NCBI GenBank assembly: GCA_963749515.1
Contig: CAVVMR010000010.1
Coordinates: 620,001 to 684,000, forward strand
DNA from: Gaiellasilicea sp963749515
Lineage (GTDB): Bacteria > Actinomycetota > Thermoleophilia > Gaiellales > Gaiellaceae
DNA: 64,000 bases
Direction: 5' to 3'
Below, one piece after another: positions 1-7,425 of the stretch (positions within the stretch are counted from its first letter, which is position 1; each line of letters starts with the position of its first letter). A model generated the notes under the pieces. That model saw nothing but the letters and a program-made list of their open reading frames with translations, searched no databases and was not told where the DNA came from. The position numbers and the translations under genes are program-made.

Positions 1-369
1 ACGGCCCTCTGCTTGCGCGACCCGTTCGACCGGGGCGAGCGCGCGCAGCTCAACCTGGGCCATACGTTCGCGCACGCGCTCGAAGCGGCGGCGGCGTTCG
101 AGCTGCCGCACGGCCGGGCCGTCGCCCTGGGGCTGCTGGCAGCGTTGCGGCTCTCGGGCCTCGACACGGCAGCCGTCGAGCGGGAGCTGCGCCCGGAGCC
201 CGTTCGGGTCGACCGCGACGAGGCGTGGGCAGCGCTCGCACGGGACAAGAAGGTGGTCGACGGCGTGCCGCGGCTCGTGCTGCTGGAGGCGCCGGGGCGG
301 CCGAAGCTCGGCGTCGAGCTTCCCGCCGCCGAGGTACGAGCGGCACTCGACTCGCTGATCGCTGGATAG
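1..369 (+). CDS. aroB: 3-dehydroquinate synthase, C-terminal part
   Basis: C-terminal 122 residues of the NAD-dependent enzyme that converts DAHP to 3-dehydroquinate in the cytoplasmic shikimate pathway. The gene begins before the window: the frame is open from base 1, so the in-frame TTG at 13 is not the start. GERAQ followed by LNLGHTFAHALE is the family signature and carries a conserved metal-binding histidine. The rest is the helical C-terminal domain. It stops 9 bases before aroQ, the next enzyme of the pathway, which indicates an operon. Confidence is high; only the upstream extent is unknown. Confidence 0.95.
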   Translation, partial: TALCLRDPFDRGERAQLNLGHTFAHALEAAAAFELPHGRAVALGLLAALRLSGLDTAAVERELRPEPVRVDRDEAWAALARDKKVVDGVPRLVLLEAPGRPKLGVELPAAEVRAALDSLIAG

Positions 370-378
370 AGTCGTCCC

Positions 379-807
379 GTGCGAATCGCCGTCCTCAACG
401 GAGTGAACCTCGACGTGCTCGACCGGCGGGACGCGGGCCACTACGGCGGGCTCACGCTGGCCGACCTCGAAAGCCGGATCTACGCCTGGTCGAAGGAGTT
501 CACGTGCACGACCAGGTGCCGTCAGACGAATCACGAAGGCCAGTTCGTCGACTGGTGCCACGACGCGCTCGACTGGGCCGACGGCGTGATCCTCAACCCC
601 GGGGCGTGGTCGCACTACAGCTATGCGATCCGCGATGCGGTCGAGCTCTTCAGAGTCCCGGTCGTCGAGGTGCATCTCTCCAAGATCGAGGCACGGGAAG
701 AGTGGCGGCGGAATTCGGTGATCGGCGACCTGGCGACGAAGCGCGTCTCCGGCGAGGGCCCTGAGGGCTACCGGACGGCGATCGCGTTTCTGGCGGGGCT
801 CGAATGA
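379..807 (+). CDS. aroQ: 3-dehydroquinate dehydratase, type II
   Basis: Type II dehydroquinase dehydrates 3-dehydroquinate to 3-dehydroshikimate; the family forms cytoplasmic dodecamers. At 142 residues it is close to the usual 145-150. The visible active-site set is VLNGVN near residue 6 (Asn10), the loop ending HYGG with catalytic Tyr22, TNHEGQ at 50, LNPGAWSHYS with catalytic His79, and EVHLS at 97 followed by REEWR. The GTG at 379 is chosen because the family begins with the strand RIAVLNG. It follows aroB by 9 bases and its stop overlaps the next start (ATGA). Confidence 0.95.
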   Translation: MRIAVLNGVNLDVLDRRDAGHYGGLTLADLESRIYAWSKEFTCTTRCRQTNHEGQFVDWCHDALDWADGVILNPGAWSHYSYAIRDAVELFRVPVVEVHLSKIEAREEWRRNSVIGDLATKRVSGEGPEGYRTAIAFLAGLE

Positions 808-1844
808 GCCGGATCGAACGGCTGGCGGCGCTCCTCGACGAGCCGCTTCTCGTCACGAGCGGGATGAACGTCCGTTACCTCACCGGGCTCTCGAGCTCGA
901 ACGTCGCCCTGCTCGTCGACTCGGCCGGCGACGCCACGCTCTTCACGGACTTTCGCTACGCACAGAAGGCGAAGGCGCTCGACGGGGTCCACTTCGAGCA
1001 GACGGCCCGTGCGGTGATCGCCGACCTCGCGACCCGGCTCGCCGGCCAGACGATCGGGATCGAGGCTCATGTCCTCACCGTTGCGAGCCACGAGACGCTG
1101 AAGGAGGGTGGCGTGGAGACCGTGCAGCGGCAGAGTCTGGTCGAACGCCTGCGCGCGGTGAAGGAGCCGGCCGAGATCGAGACGACGCGGGAGGCTGCCG
1201 CGATCTCGGACCTGATGTTCGCTGCGCTCGCCGAGGAGCGCTTCACCGGCCGAACAGAGCGCGATCTGGCCTGGCGCGTTCGCGAGCTCTTCCGTGAGCA
1301 CGGCTCGTCGGAGCTCTCCTTCGACACGATCGTCGCCGCAGCCGAGAACGGAGCGAGCCCGCACGCCGACGTCCGCGACGCAGAGATCCCTCCCAACACG
1401 CTGGTCACGGTCGATGCCGGCTGCCGCATCGACGGCTATGCGTCCGACTGCACGCGCACCTTCGCCACCGGCGCCCTCCCGGACGATCTCGCGCGCGCGT
1501 ACGAGGTGTGCCTCGAGGCACAGCTGGCGGGCCTGGAGGCGTTCGCGCCCGGGGCCGGCGGCCGCGAGGTGGACGCGGCGGCGCGCGACGTGATCGCGGC
1601 TGCCGGCTGGGGCGATGAGTTCGGCCACGGGCTCGGGCACGGAATCGGGCTGGAGGTCCACGAAGCTCCAACCGTCCGGGCGGAGTCGACCGACACGCTC
1701 GAGGCAGGCAACGTCGTCAGCTGCGAGCCGGGCATCTATCTTCCGGGTCTCGGAGGGGTGCGAATCGAGGACATGGTGCTCGTGACCGACGACGGCCGGG
1801 AGCGGCTCACGCAGGCGCCCAAGGAGCTGACGACCGTCCGGTAA
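804..1844 (+). CDS. Xaa-Pro aminopeptidase (M24 family)
   Basis: A 346-residue M24B metallopeptidase of the PepQ/PepP type, expected to release N-terminal residues in front of proline. The first 120 or so residues form the creatinase-like N-terminal domain (SGMNVRYLTG). The catalytic pita-bread domain follows. All five dinuclear metal ligands can be seen: VTVDAG and YASDCTRTF (two Asp), HGLGHGIGLEVHE (His), EPGIY (Glu) and VRIED (Glu). The ATG overlaps the aroQ stop by 4 bases. A PepQ-like peptidase directly upstream of efp is a common arrangement. Exact substrate cannot be read from sequence. Confidence 0.93.
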   Translation: MSRIERLAALLDEPLLVTSGMNVRYLTGLSSSNVALLVDSAGDATLFTDFRYAQKAKALDGVHFEQTARAVIADLATRLAGQTIGIEAHVLTVASHETLKEGGVETVQRQSLVERLRAVKEPAEIETTREAAAISDLMFAALAEERFTGRTERDLAWRVRELFREHGSSELSFDTIVAAAENGASPHADVRDAEIPPNTLVTVDAGCRIDGYASDCTRTFATGALPDDLARAYEVCLEAQLAGLEAFAPGAGGREVDAAARDVIAAAGWGDEFGHGLGHGIGLEVHEAPTVRAESTDTLEAGNVVSCEPGIYLPGLGGVRIEDMVLVTDDGRERLTQAPKELTTVR

Positions 1845-1847
1845 CCT
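1842..1847 (+). promoter_or_regulatory. -10 box (TAACCT) of efp
   Basis: TAACCT lies 8 bases upstream of the efp GTG. It matches the TANNNT -10 pattern that recurs at this distance before starts in this window, and implies a leaderless or nearly leaderless efp mRNA. It overlaps the stop codon of the peptidase gene. No clear -35 is seen. Confidence 0.45.
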
Positions 1848-1855
1848 GCGGCGTC

Positions 1856-2422
1856 GTGGCCGAGGTCGTCTCCACCAACGAGTTCAAGACCGGGATGCAC
1901 ATCGAGCTCGAGGGCTCGGTGTGGCGGATCGTCGACTTCCAGCACGTCAAGCCCGGCAAGGGCGGCGCCTTCGTCCGCACGAAGGTGAAGAGCATCGACT
2001 CGGGCTCGGTCGTGGACAAGACCTTCCGGGCGGGCGAGAAGTTCCCGCGCATCTACACCGAGGTCAAGAACATGCAGTACCTCTACGACTCCGGGGACGA
2101 GGTCGTGTTCATGGACGAGAAGACGTACGAGCAGCTGTCGCTGCCGCACGCGTCGCTGGAGACCGAGCTTCCGTACATGCAGCCGTCGACGCCCGTCCAG
2201 CTTCTCTTCGTCGGCGGCCGGCCGAGCGGCGTGCAGCTCCCGTCGTCGATCGAGCTCTCGGTCACCGACACCGAGCCCGGAGTGAAGGGCGACACCGTCT
2301 CGAACGTGACCAAGCCGGCGACGCTCGAGACGGGCGCAGTGGTGCAGGTCCCGCTCTTCGTGAACGTGGGCGACCGGATCAAGGTCGACCCGCGCGAAGG
2401 CCGCTACATCTCGCGCGCCTGA
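1856..2422 (+). CDS. efp: translation elongation factor P
   Basis: EF-P (188 residues, usual length) binds stalled ribosomes between P and E sites and promotes peptide bonds at polyproline runs. The N-terminal KOW-like domain holds the loop HVKPGKGGAF; Lys35 at its tip is the position modified in other bacteria. Two OB-fold domains follow, ending with DRIKVDPREGRYISR, typical of the C-terminal domain. The GTG at 1856 gives the expected N-terminus (STNEFKTGM). It lies 11 bases after the peptidase stop and probably has its own promoter. No epm-type modifying enzyme is seen nearby. Confidence 0.97.
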   Translation: MAEVVSTNEFKTGMHIELEGSVWRIVDFQHVKPGKGGAFVRTKVKSIDSGSVVDKTFRAGEKFPRIYTEVKNMQYLYDSGDEVVFMDEKTYEQLSLPHASLETELPYMQPSTPVQLLFVGGRPSGVQLPSSIELSVTDTEPGVKGDTVSNVTKPATLETGAVVQVPLFVNVGDRIKVDPREGRYISRA

Positions 2423-2424
2423 GT

Positions 2425-2451
2425 GAGCTTGTGTTCCTGTAACACAAGCTC
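2425..2451. repeat. hyphenated palindrome, copy 1
   Basis: Perfect 11-base arms GAGCTTGTGTT and AACACAAGCTC flank the 5-base centre CCTGT, starting three bases after the efp stop. The core TTGTGTT-N5-AACACAA recurs inverted at 2495 and again at 26362. It is AT-rich against its surroundings and lacks a T-run, so it is not an ordinary intrinsic terminator. A dimeric regulator site or an intergenic repeat family are the likely explanations. Confidence 0.7.
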
Positions 2452-2494
2452 GAACGTCCTCCGAACCGCTCAGTCAAGCGGCGCGAGGGTGAGG

Positions 2495-2513
2495 TTGTGT
2501 TACAGGAACACAA
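2495..2513. repeat. hyphenated palindrome, copy 2 (inverted)
   Basis: TTGTGTT-ACAGG-AACACAA is the exact reverse complement of the 19-base core of copy 1, 44 bases downstream. It lies 24 bases before the -10 box of the carboxyltransferase-like/AccB gene, a position suitable for an operator. The two copies could also pair with each other in RNA. Confidence 0.7.
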
Positions 2514-2536
2514 AGTCTCCTCGCGCGGCAACTCGG

Positions 2537-2542
2537 TAGGCT
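2537..2542 (+). promoter_or_regulatory. -10 box (TAGGCT) of the CT-like/accB gene
   Basis: TAGGCT, 7 bases before the GTG at 2550, fits the recurring TANNNT leaderless arrangement. The inverted palindrome at 2495-2513 sits just upstream, where it could control this promoter. Confidence 0.45.
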
Positions 2543-2549
2543 CCCGCTC

Positions 2550-4346
2550 GTGCCGCGCCTGATCGACACCACTATCCGCCTGCTCTCGCAGGAGCCGCTC
2601 GCGGGGAAGGTCCCGACCGGCGAGCTGCTCGGGATCGCCGAGGTGCTGGACAAGGCCGGCTTCGCCTGCCTCGAGGTCTCGGGCGGCGGCGTGTTCGACA
2701 CGGCGGTGCGGCGAGGCGTCGAGAGCCCGTGGGAGCGCATTCGTGCGCTCAAGGCCCGGACGACCACACCGCTCGGACTGGCGCTGCGCGGCCGCTTCCT
2801 CGTCGGCTCGCGGCCCGTGGGTACCGACTTCGTGCGCCGGTTCGTCTCCTCGGCGGCCGAGAACGGCATCGACGTCTTCCGCCTCCACGACCCGCTGAAC
2901 GACGTCTCGAACCTGCGCGACCCGGGCGAGGCGATCGTCGAAGCCGGCAAGGAGTTCCACGCCGGGCTCGTCTACAGCCCCGGCGACCCGGGCGCGATGG
3001 ACCAGCTCGTCGAGCAGGCGAAGGAGCTGCCCGACATCAGAGCCACGCGAGCGCTCGTCCACGATCCGAGCGGCGGGCTCGAGCCGCATCAGGCAGCCGA
3101 GCTCGTCGGCCGGGTCAAGGAGGCCTCGGGACTGCCGGTCGGCTTCTACTGCCAGGGAGCGGGCGGCAGCGGCCTTGCGGACTCGCTCGAGGCGGCACGC
3201 GCCGGAGCCGACCTGATTGCCTGCGCGATCTACCCGCTCGCGCTCTCGCTCCACCGCGCTGCAGGCGAGTCGCTCGCATCCGCGCTCGCGGGGATGGGAC
3301 TCGACACGGGCGTCGACGTTGCCCGGCTGTGGGAGGCGTCAGATCTCGTTGACGAGCACATCGGCGACGAGATCGTCACGCCGCATGCGCCCCGGCTGGC
3401 GGTGCGAGCGGCCGAGTACGACCTGCCCACGGGGCTCGTTGCTGCGCTCGACACGCATCTTCGCGCGCACGCGTCCGGCGACCGCCTGCTCGAGACGCTC
3501 GAGGAGCTGCAGGACATCCGCCGCGAGACCGGCTGGCCTCCGCTCGCCGCCCCGATCGGACAGATTCTCGCCTCGCAGGCCCTGATCCACGTTCTCTCGG
3601 CCAGGCGCTACGGCACGGTCGTCGACGAGTTCCGGGCTCTGGTCCAGGGCGGCTTCGGCCGGCCACCGGGATCGATCGATCCGACCGTCGAGAGGGCCGT
3701 CGCGCTGCTCTCGGACGGCGTCCCGCTCGAGGACGACCCGCCGACTGCCGAGGACGTGCGCCAGGAAGCCGAGGGACTCGCGGCGAGCGAGGAGGAGCTC
3801 GTCCTGATCGCGCTCTTCGGCGAGGACGCCGAGTCGCTGCTGCGCACGATCCGTGCGCGACACACGCGGGATGACCGCGGTGAGACGACGCTCGAGGAGA
3901 CGAGGGAGCAGCGGATCCGGGAGCTCGTCCGGATCGTGCAGGAGAGCGGTGTCGCCGAGGTCGAGATCGAGGACGAGGGGATGCGCGTCTCGGTGCGGCG
4001 GGCCGACGAACGCCAAAACGCTCAGGTCGCGCCGCTCGCCGCCGACGACGAGTCCGACCTGCCGGTCGTGCCGGCCGCCGCGGCCGGGTCGATCCGGGTC
4101 GAGTCGCCGATGGTGGGTGTCTTCTACCGGTCACCCGAGCCCGGCACGCCGGCCTTCGTCGAGATCGGCGACATCGTTGCTCCGGGTCAGACGCTCTGTC
4201 TGCTGGAGGCGATGAAGCTCTTCAACGAGCTGAAGTGCGAAGCGGCGGGCCGCGTCGTCGCGGTGCATGCCGAGAACGGCAAGCCGGTCGAGTTCGGACA
4301 GCTCCTGTTCGAGCTCGAGCCGATCGTCGCACCGCCGGTCCTCTGA
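2550..4346 (+). CDS. accB: carboxyltransferase-like domain fused to biotin carboxyl carrier protein
   Basis: A 598-residue fusion. Residues 1-440 follow the pyruvate carboxylase/oxaloacetate decarboxylase carboxyltransferase fold (ENGIDVFRLHDPLND at 104, GRPPGSIDP at 370). Residues 450-598 are a complete AccB: the N-terminal helix and strand REQRIRELVRIVQ, a linker, and the biotinyl domain with LLEAMKLFNE, where Lys556 is the biotin site. The carboxyltransferase half has lost its chemistry: the metal Asp of TLRDA is Leu11, the carbamylated Lys is His171, the HxH ligands are Tyr200 and Gln202, and the catalytic Thr/Ser of PGGMYSN is replaced in PTGLVAA. It probably serves as a biotin carrier for AccC; the N-terminal half may be structural. 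The next gene overlaps by one base. Confidence 0.88.
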   Translation: MPRLIDTTIRLLSQEPLAGKVPTGELLGIAEVLDKAGFACLEVSGGGVFDTAVRRGVESPWERIRALKARTTTPLGLALRGRFLVGSRPVGTDFVRRFVSSAAENGIDVFRLHDPLNDVSNLRDPGEAIVEAGKEFHAGLVYSPGDPGAMDQLVEQAKELPDIRATRALVHDPSGGLEPHQAAELVGRVKEASGLPVGFYCQGAGGSGLADSLEAARAGADLIACAIYPLALSLHRAAGESLASALAGMGLDTGVDVARLWEASDLVDEHIGDEIVTPHAPRLAVRAAEYDLPTGLVAALDTHLRAHASGDRLLETLEELQDIRRETGWPPLAAPIGQILASQALIHVLSARRYGTVVDEFRALVQGGFGRPPGSIDPTVERAVALLSDGVPLEDDPPTAEDVRQEAEGLAASEEELVLIALFGEDAESLLRTIRARHTRDDRGETTLEETREQRIRELVRIVQESGVAEVEIEDEGMRVSVRRADERQNAQVAPLAADDESDLPVVPAAAAGSIRVESPMVGVFYRSPEPGTPAFVEIGDIVAPGQTLCLLEAMKLFNELKCEAAGRVVAVHAENGKPVEFGQLLFELEPIVAPPVL

Positions 4347-5713
4347 TGTTCAGCAGAGTCCTAGTTGCAAATCGCGGCGAAATCGCCGTCCGGGTGATCC
4401 GCGCGATCCACGAGCTCGGCGCCGAAGCGGTCGCCGTCTACTCCACCGCCGACCACGACGCCCTCCACGTCCGGCTCGCGGACCGGGCGGTCTGCATCGG
4501 CCCGCCGTCGGCGTCCGAGAGCTACCTCCGGATCTCGAACGTGATCGCCGCCGCCGAGACGACCGGCTGCGAGGCCATCCACCCCGGCTATGGCTTCCTC
4601 TCCGAGAACCCGGCGTTCGTGCGCGCGTGCCAGGAGAACGATCTCGTGTTCGTCGGGCCGGACTCGGACGTGATGGAGCGGATGGGCGACAAGGCGCGCG
4701 CCAAGGCGGAGATGAAGGCTGCCGGCGTGCCGCTCGTGCCGGGCACCGAGGGTCGTGCCACGCTGGCGGAGGCGCGAGCGGCCGCGGCCGAGCTCGGCTT
4801 CCCCGTTCTGCTGAAAGCCGTCTCCGGCGGCGGCGGAAAGGGCATGCGGCTCGTTCACGGGCCGGAAGAGCTGGACGCTGCGTACTCGACTGCAGGCGTC
4901 GAGGCCGAGGCGGCCTTCTCGGACGCGTCGCTCTATGTCGAGAAGGCGCTTGTCCCGGCGCGTCACGTCGAGGTGCAGGTGCTCTGCGACAAGGACGGCG
5001 GCGTGCTCACGCTCGGCGAGCGCGAGTGCTCGATCCAGCGGCGTCACCAGAAGCTCGTCGAGGAGTCTCCCTCGCCGGCTCTGGATCCCGGCACGCGCGA
5101 GCAGATGGAGGCTGCGGCGGAGCGCGCCTGCCGCACGATCGGCTACGAGAACGCGGGCACGTTCGAGTTCCTGCTCGGAGCAGACGGCACGTTTCACTTC
5201 ATCGAGCTGAACGCGCGCCTTCAGGTCGAGCACCCGGTCAGCGAGATCGTCACCGGCGTCGACATCGTGCGCCAGCAGCTGCGCATCGCCGCGGGGGAAC
5301 CGCTGCCGGTAACGGGCCGTGCGCCCCGACGGGGACACGCGATCGAGATCCGTCTCAACGCGGAGGATCCGGCCAACGGCTTCGCGCCCGCTCCGGGAAC
5401 GATCAAGCGCTTCCGGCCGCCGCTCGGCCCCGGTGTCAGGATCGACACGCATCTCGAGGAGGGCTCGACGATCTCTCCGTACTACGACTCGCTGGTTGCG
5501 AAGCTCATCGTGTGGGCGGAAGACCGCCCTGCGGCGATCGCGCGCGGCCTGCGGGCGCTCGGCGAGATCGAGCTCGGCGGCATCCCGACGACCCGGGAGC
5601 TGGCGCTCGACATCCTGCGGTCCGACGAGTTCGTGAGCGGCGACTACTCGACGAGCTTCCTGGAGGAGACGGGAAGCCGCCTGCCCGCGCTCGCGGCCGT
5701 GGAAGCGTCGTGA
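4346..5713 (+). CDS. accC: acetyl-CoA carboxylase, biotin carboxylase subunit
   Basis: Biotin carboxylase (455 residues, family about 450) carboxylates biotin on AccB with ATP and bicarbonate, the first half of the acetyl-CoA carboxylase reaction. Motifs in order: VLVANRGEIAVRVIRA at 5, HPGYGFLSEN, the ATP-grasp glycine loop SGGGGKGM, ECSIQRRHQKLVEE, and LNARLQVEHPVSE with catalytic Glu/Asn/Arg. The ATG at 4346 gives the canonical N-terminus and overlaps the accB stop (TGATG). The carboxyltransferase subunits AccA/AccD are not in the window, so the acyl-CoA substrate is inferred. Confidence 0.97.
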   Translation: MFSRVLVANRGEIAVRVIRAIHELGAEAVAVYSTADHDALHVRLADRAVCIGPPSASESYLRISNVIAAAETTGCEAIHPGYGFLSENPAFVRACQENDLVFVGPDSDVMERMGDKARAKAEMKAAGVPLVPGTEGRATLAEARAAAAELGFPVLLKAVSGGGGKGMRLVHGPEELDAAYSTAGVEAEAAFSDASLYVEKALVPARHVEVQVLCDKDGGVLTLGERECSIQRRHQKLVEESPSPALDPGTREQMEAAAERACRTIGYENAGTFEFLLGADGTFHFIELNARLQVEHPVSEIVTGVDIVRQQLRIAAGEPLPVTGRAPRRGHAIEIRLNAEDPANGFAPAPGTIKRFRPPLGPGVRIDTHLEEGSTISPYYDSLVAKLIVWAEDRPAAIARGLRALGEIELGGIPTTRELALDILRSDEFVSGDYSTSFLEETGSRLPALAAVEAS

Positions 5714-6021
5714 GTCGCGACGGACACGTCATTCGCGGGCAAGCCGGCACGATTCGGATCGACGGCGGCGCGCTCTCAGCGCTCGTGATCGCCGCCGCAG
5801 AGCACGTCGAAGGCGTCCGCGTGCCGCGGCCGAGGCGCGGGCTCGACGTGGTGGTGACGGACGGGAAGGCTCATGTCGCGCTGGAGCTCGCCGCGACCTA
5901 CGGGGCGGTGCTGCCGGGTCTCGGACGCGAGGTGCAGGCGAATGTCACGGACGTTCTGCGGAACTCGGCCGGGCTCGTCGTCGAGGGCGTCGACGTCTCG
6001 ATCGAAGAGCTCGACGGATGA
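5710..6021 (+). CDS. Asp23/Gls24 family protein
   Basis: A 103-residue small alpha/beta protein of the Asp23/Gls24 envelope-stress family. The strand pattern GTIRIDGGALSALVIAAA, then VALELAATYG and a C-terminal VVEGVDVSIEEL fit the fold. Members are found between accBC and nusB in many Gram-positives; the molecular role is unknown, with membrane- or envelope-associated functions proposed. The GTG at 5710 overlaps the accC stop as GTGA, and the stop overlaps nusB as ATGA, so translation is coupled. Confidence 0.85.
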   Translation: MSRDGHVIRGQAGTIRIDGGALSALVIAAAEHVEGVRVPRPRRGLDVVVTDGKAHVALELAATYGAVLPGLGREVQANVTDVLRNSAGLVVEGVDVSIEELDG

Positions 6022-6443
6022 CCACGGGACGGAGACAGGCACGGCGCACCGCCCTGTTCCTGCTGTACCAGTGGGATCTCACCGGGCAGCCGCTGACCGC
6101 GCTCTACGAGGGCGAGCCGGACGAGTTTGCGCTCGGTCTCGCAGAGGCCGTCTCGGTGCGCGCAGAGGAGCTCGACCGCCGGATCACCGAGAGCGCGGAA
6201 GGCTGGACCGCCGACCGTCTGGGTACGCTCGAGCGGAACATCCTGCGGATCGGGATCCACGAGCTCGAGGAGGAAAGCGTGCCGCCGGAAGTGGCGATGA
6301 ACGAGGCCGTCGTGCTCGCGAAGCGTTACGCGTCGGAGGATGCCGGCCGGCTCGTGAACGGGATCCTGGCTCGTGTAGCCAGAGAAAAGGGACCCAGAGA
6401 AGAGGGACCCAGAGAAGAGGGACACAGCGAGGAGGTGGCATGA
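6018..6443 (+). CDS. nusB: transcription antitermination factor NusB
   Basis: NusB (141 residues) pairs with NusE/S10 at boxA RNA during rRNA antitermination. The all-helical core is clear: RRQARRTALFLLYQWDLTG near the start, LERNILRIGIHEL and a conserved AMNEAVVLAKRYASEDAGR segment ending in VNGILARVA. The family normally ends about there. This protein continues with a charged tail made of GPREE repeats from a 15-base tandem repeat. The ATG overlaps the Asp23 stop and its stop overlaps the next start. Confidence 0.95.
   Translation: MTTGRRQARRTALFLLYQWDLTGQPLTALYEGEPDEFALGLAEAVSVRAEELDRRITESAEGWTADRLGTLERNILRIGIHELEEESVPPEVAMNEAVVLAKRYASEDAGRLVNGILARVAREKGPREEGPREEGHSEEVA
6379..6434 (+). 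repeat. 15-bp tandem repeat inside the nusB 3' end
   Basis: The unit GGACCCAGAGAAGAG occurs exactly at 6390-6404 and 6405-6419, with a diverged third unit at 6420-6434 and a partial one before. It is purine-rich, encodes GPREE, and forms a tail beyond the conserved NusB fold. The copy number probably varies between strains. The last unit also supplies the AGGAGG-like sequence upstream of the next gene. Confidence 0.85.
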
Positions 6444-6646
6444 GCGGAACCGCTGACGAGGCGCTGGGGCGTGCCGAGGAGCTGCTCGAGCGGCTGAAGG
6501 CGACGCGCGACGAGCTGGAACGGCTCGCAGTCGCCGAGGACTCGGAGTCTGCCGTCGAGGTGCTGACGGAGCTCGCCGACCTGGCGAAGGAAGTCGAGGC
6601 CGAGCTCGCCAAGGCAAGAGCACGAGCGGATGCCCCGCAGCCCTGA
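6440..6646 (+). CDS. small coiled-coil protein
   Basis: A 68-residue, highly charged, almost entirely helical protein with heptad-like spacing (ELLERLKATRDELERLA, then VEVLTELADLAKEVEAEL). It sits where xseB, the small subunit of exonuclease VII, often precedes an ispA-type gene. However, the XseB signature with its LPLEESL turn is absent, so I do not name it. A GAGGAGG Shine-Dalgarno at 6429-6435 and ATGA overlap with nusB support the start at 6440. The function is unknown. Confidence 0.65.
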   Translation: MSGTADEALGRAEELLERLKATRDELERLAVAEDSESAVEVLTELADLAKEVEAELAKARARADAPQP

Positions 6647-7403
6647 CGAGCTGCGCGGCCTGGTCGAGGGCTACCTCGCAGAGCTCGCGTTCACGCCGGA
6701 GCTCGGGGGTCTCGAGGAGGCGCTTCGCTACCCGCTCGAGTCGGGCGGCAAGCGCGTGCGGCCGGTCATCGCCCTCGCGGTGAGCGAGGCGGCAGGAGCT
6801 GTCGCCGAGCATTGCCTGCCCGCCGCCGCCGCGGTCGAGCTCGTGCACACGTTCTCGCTCGTACATGACGACCTTCCGGCGATGGACGACGACGACGAAC
6901 GCCGGGGCCGCCCGTCGGCGCACATCGCCTTCGACGAGGCGACTGCCCTCCTCGCCGGCGACGCCCTGCTCACCGAGGCATTCCGGCTTGCGCTCTCCTA
7001 CCCCTCGCCGATGGTCGGGCGCGAGCTCGCGCAGGCCACGCTCGGGATGATCGGCGGCCAGTACCGCGACGTCACCGGCGACACGGCCGATCTCGCGGAG
7101 CTGCATCGGCTGAAGACGGGGGCGTTGTTCGCGGCCTCCGTCGGCGTCGCGCTCTGGGTCGCCGAGGTGCCGGAGAGCGAGCAGCCTCCGTGGCGTGCGT
7201 TCGCCGACGAGCTCGGCCTTCTCTTTCAGATCGTCGACGACCTGCTCGACGGCGACGGCTATGCGGAGCTGCACGGCGTCGAGGAGGCACGCCGGCTCGC
7301 CGACCAGGCGGCGGAACGTGCTGCACAGCGGCTGGAGGCGATCCCGGCCGACACGTCGGTGCTCGCCGAGATCGTCGCGAGCCTCGCCGCTCGAACCGCA
7401 TAG
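6630..7403 (+). CDS. ispA: polyprenyl synthetase (short-chain isoprenyl diphosphate synthase)
   Basis: Head-to-tail condensation of isopentenyl diphosphate with allylic diphosphates (farnesyl or geranylgeranyl product). GGKRVRP at 39 binds IPP; the first Asp-rich motif is SLVHDDLPAMDDDDERRGRP with the two-residue PA insertion of bacterial enzymes; the second is FQIVDDLLD at 200. At 257 residues it is about 35 short. The loop with the conserved GKxxGxD...KxTY segment after the second Asp motif is missing, and the sequence passes straight into the next helix. It overlaps the previous gene by 17 bases. Product length cannot be fixed from sequence. Confidence 0.88.
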   Translation: MPRSPDELRGLVEGYLAELAFTPELGGLEEALRYPLESGGKRVRPVIALAVSEAAGAVAEHCLPAAAAVELVHTFSLVHDDLPAMDDDDERRGRPSAHIAFDEATALLAGDALLTEAFRLALSYPSPMVGRELAQATLGMIGGQYRDVTGDTADLAELHRLKTGALFAASVGVALWVAEVPESEQPPWRAFADELGLLFQIVDDLLDGDGYAELHGVEEARRLADQAAERAAQRLEAIPADTSVLAEIVASLAARTA

Positions 7404-7425
7404 GCGGCAGATCGCGTCAGAAGCC

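Noticed and set aside
768..1661. Long open frames on the strand opposite known genes (for example 768-1661, 30825-32882 upstream part, 60767-62122)
   Set aside because: High GC makes long antisense frames common; these translate to Arg/Ala/Gly-rich sequence without domains and overlap strongly recognised genes.
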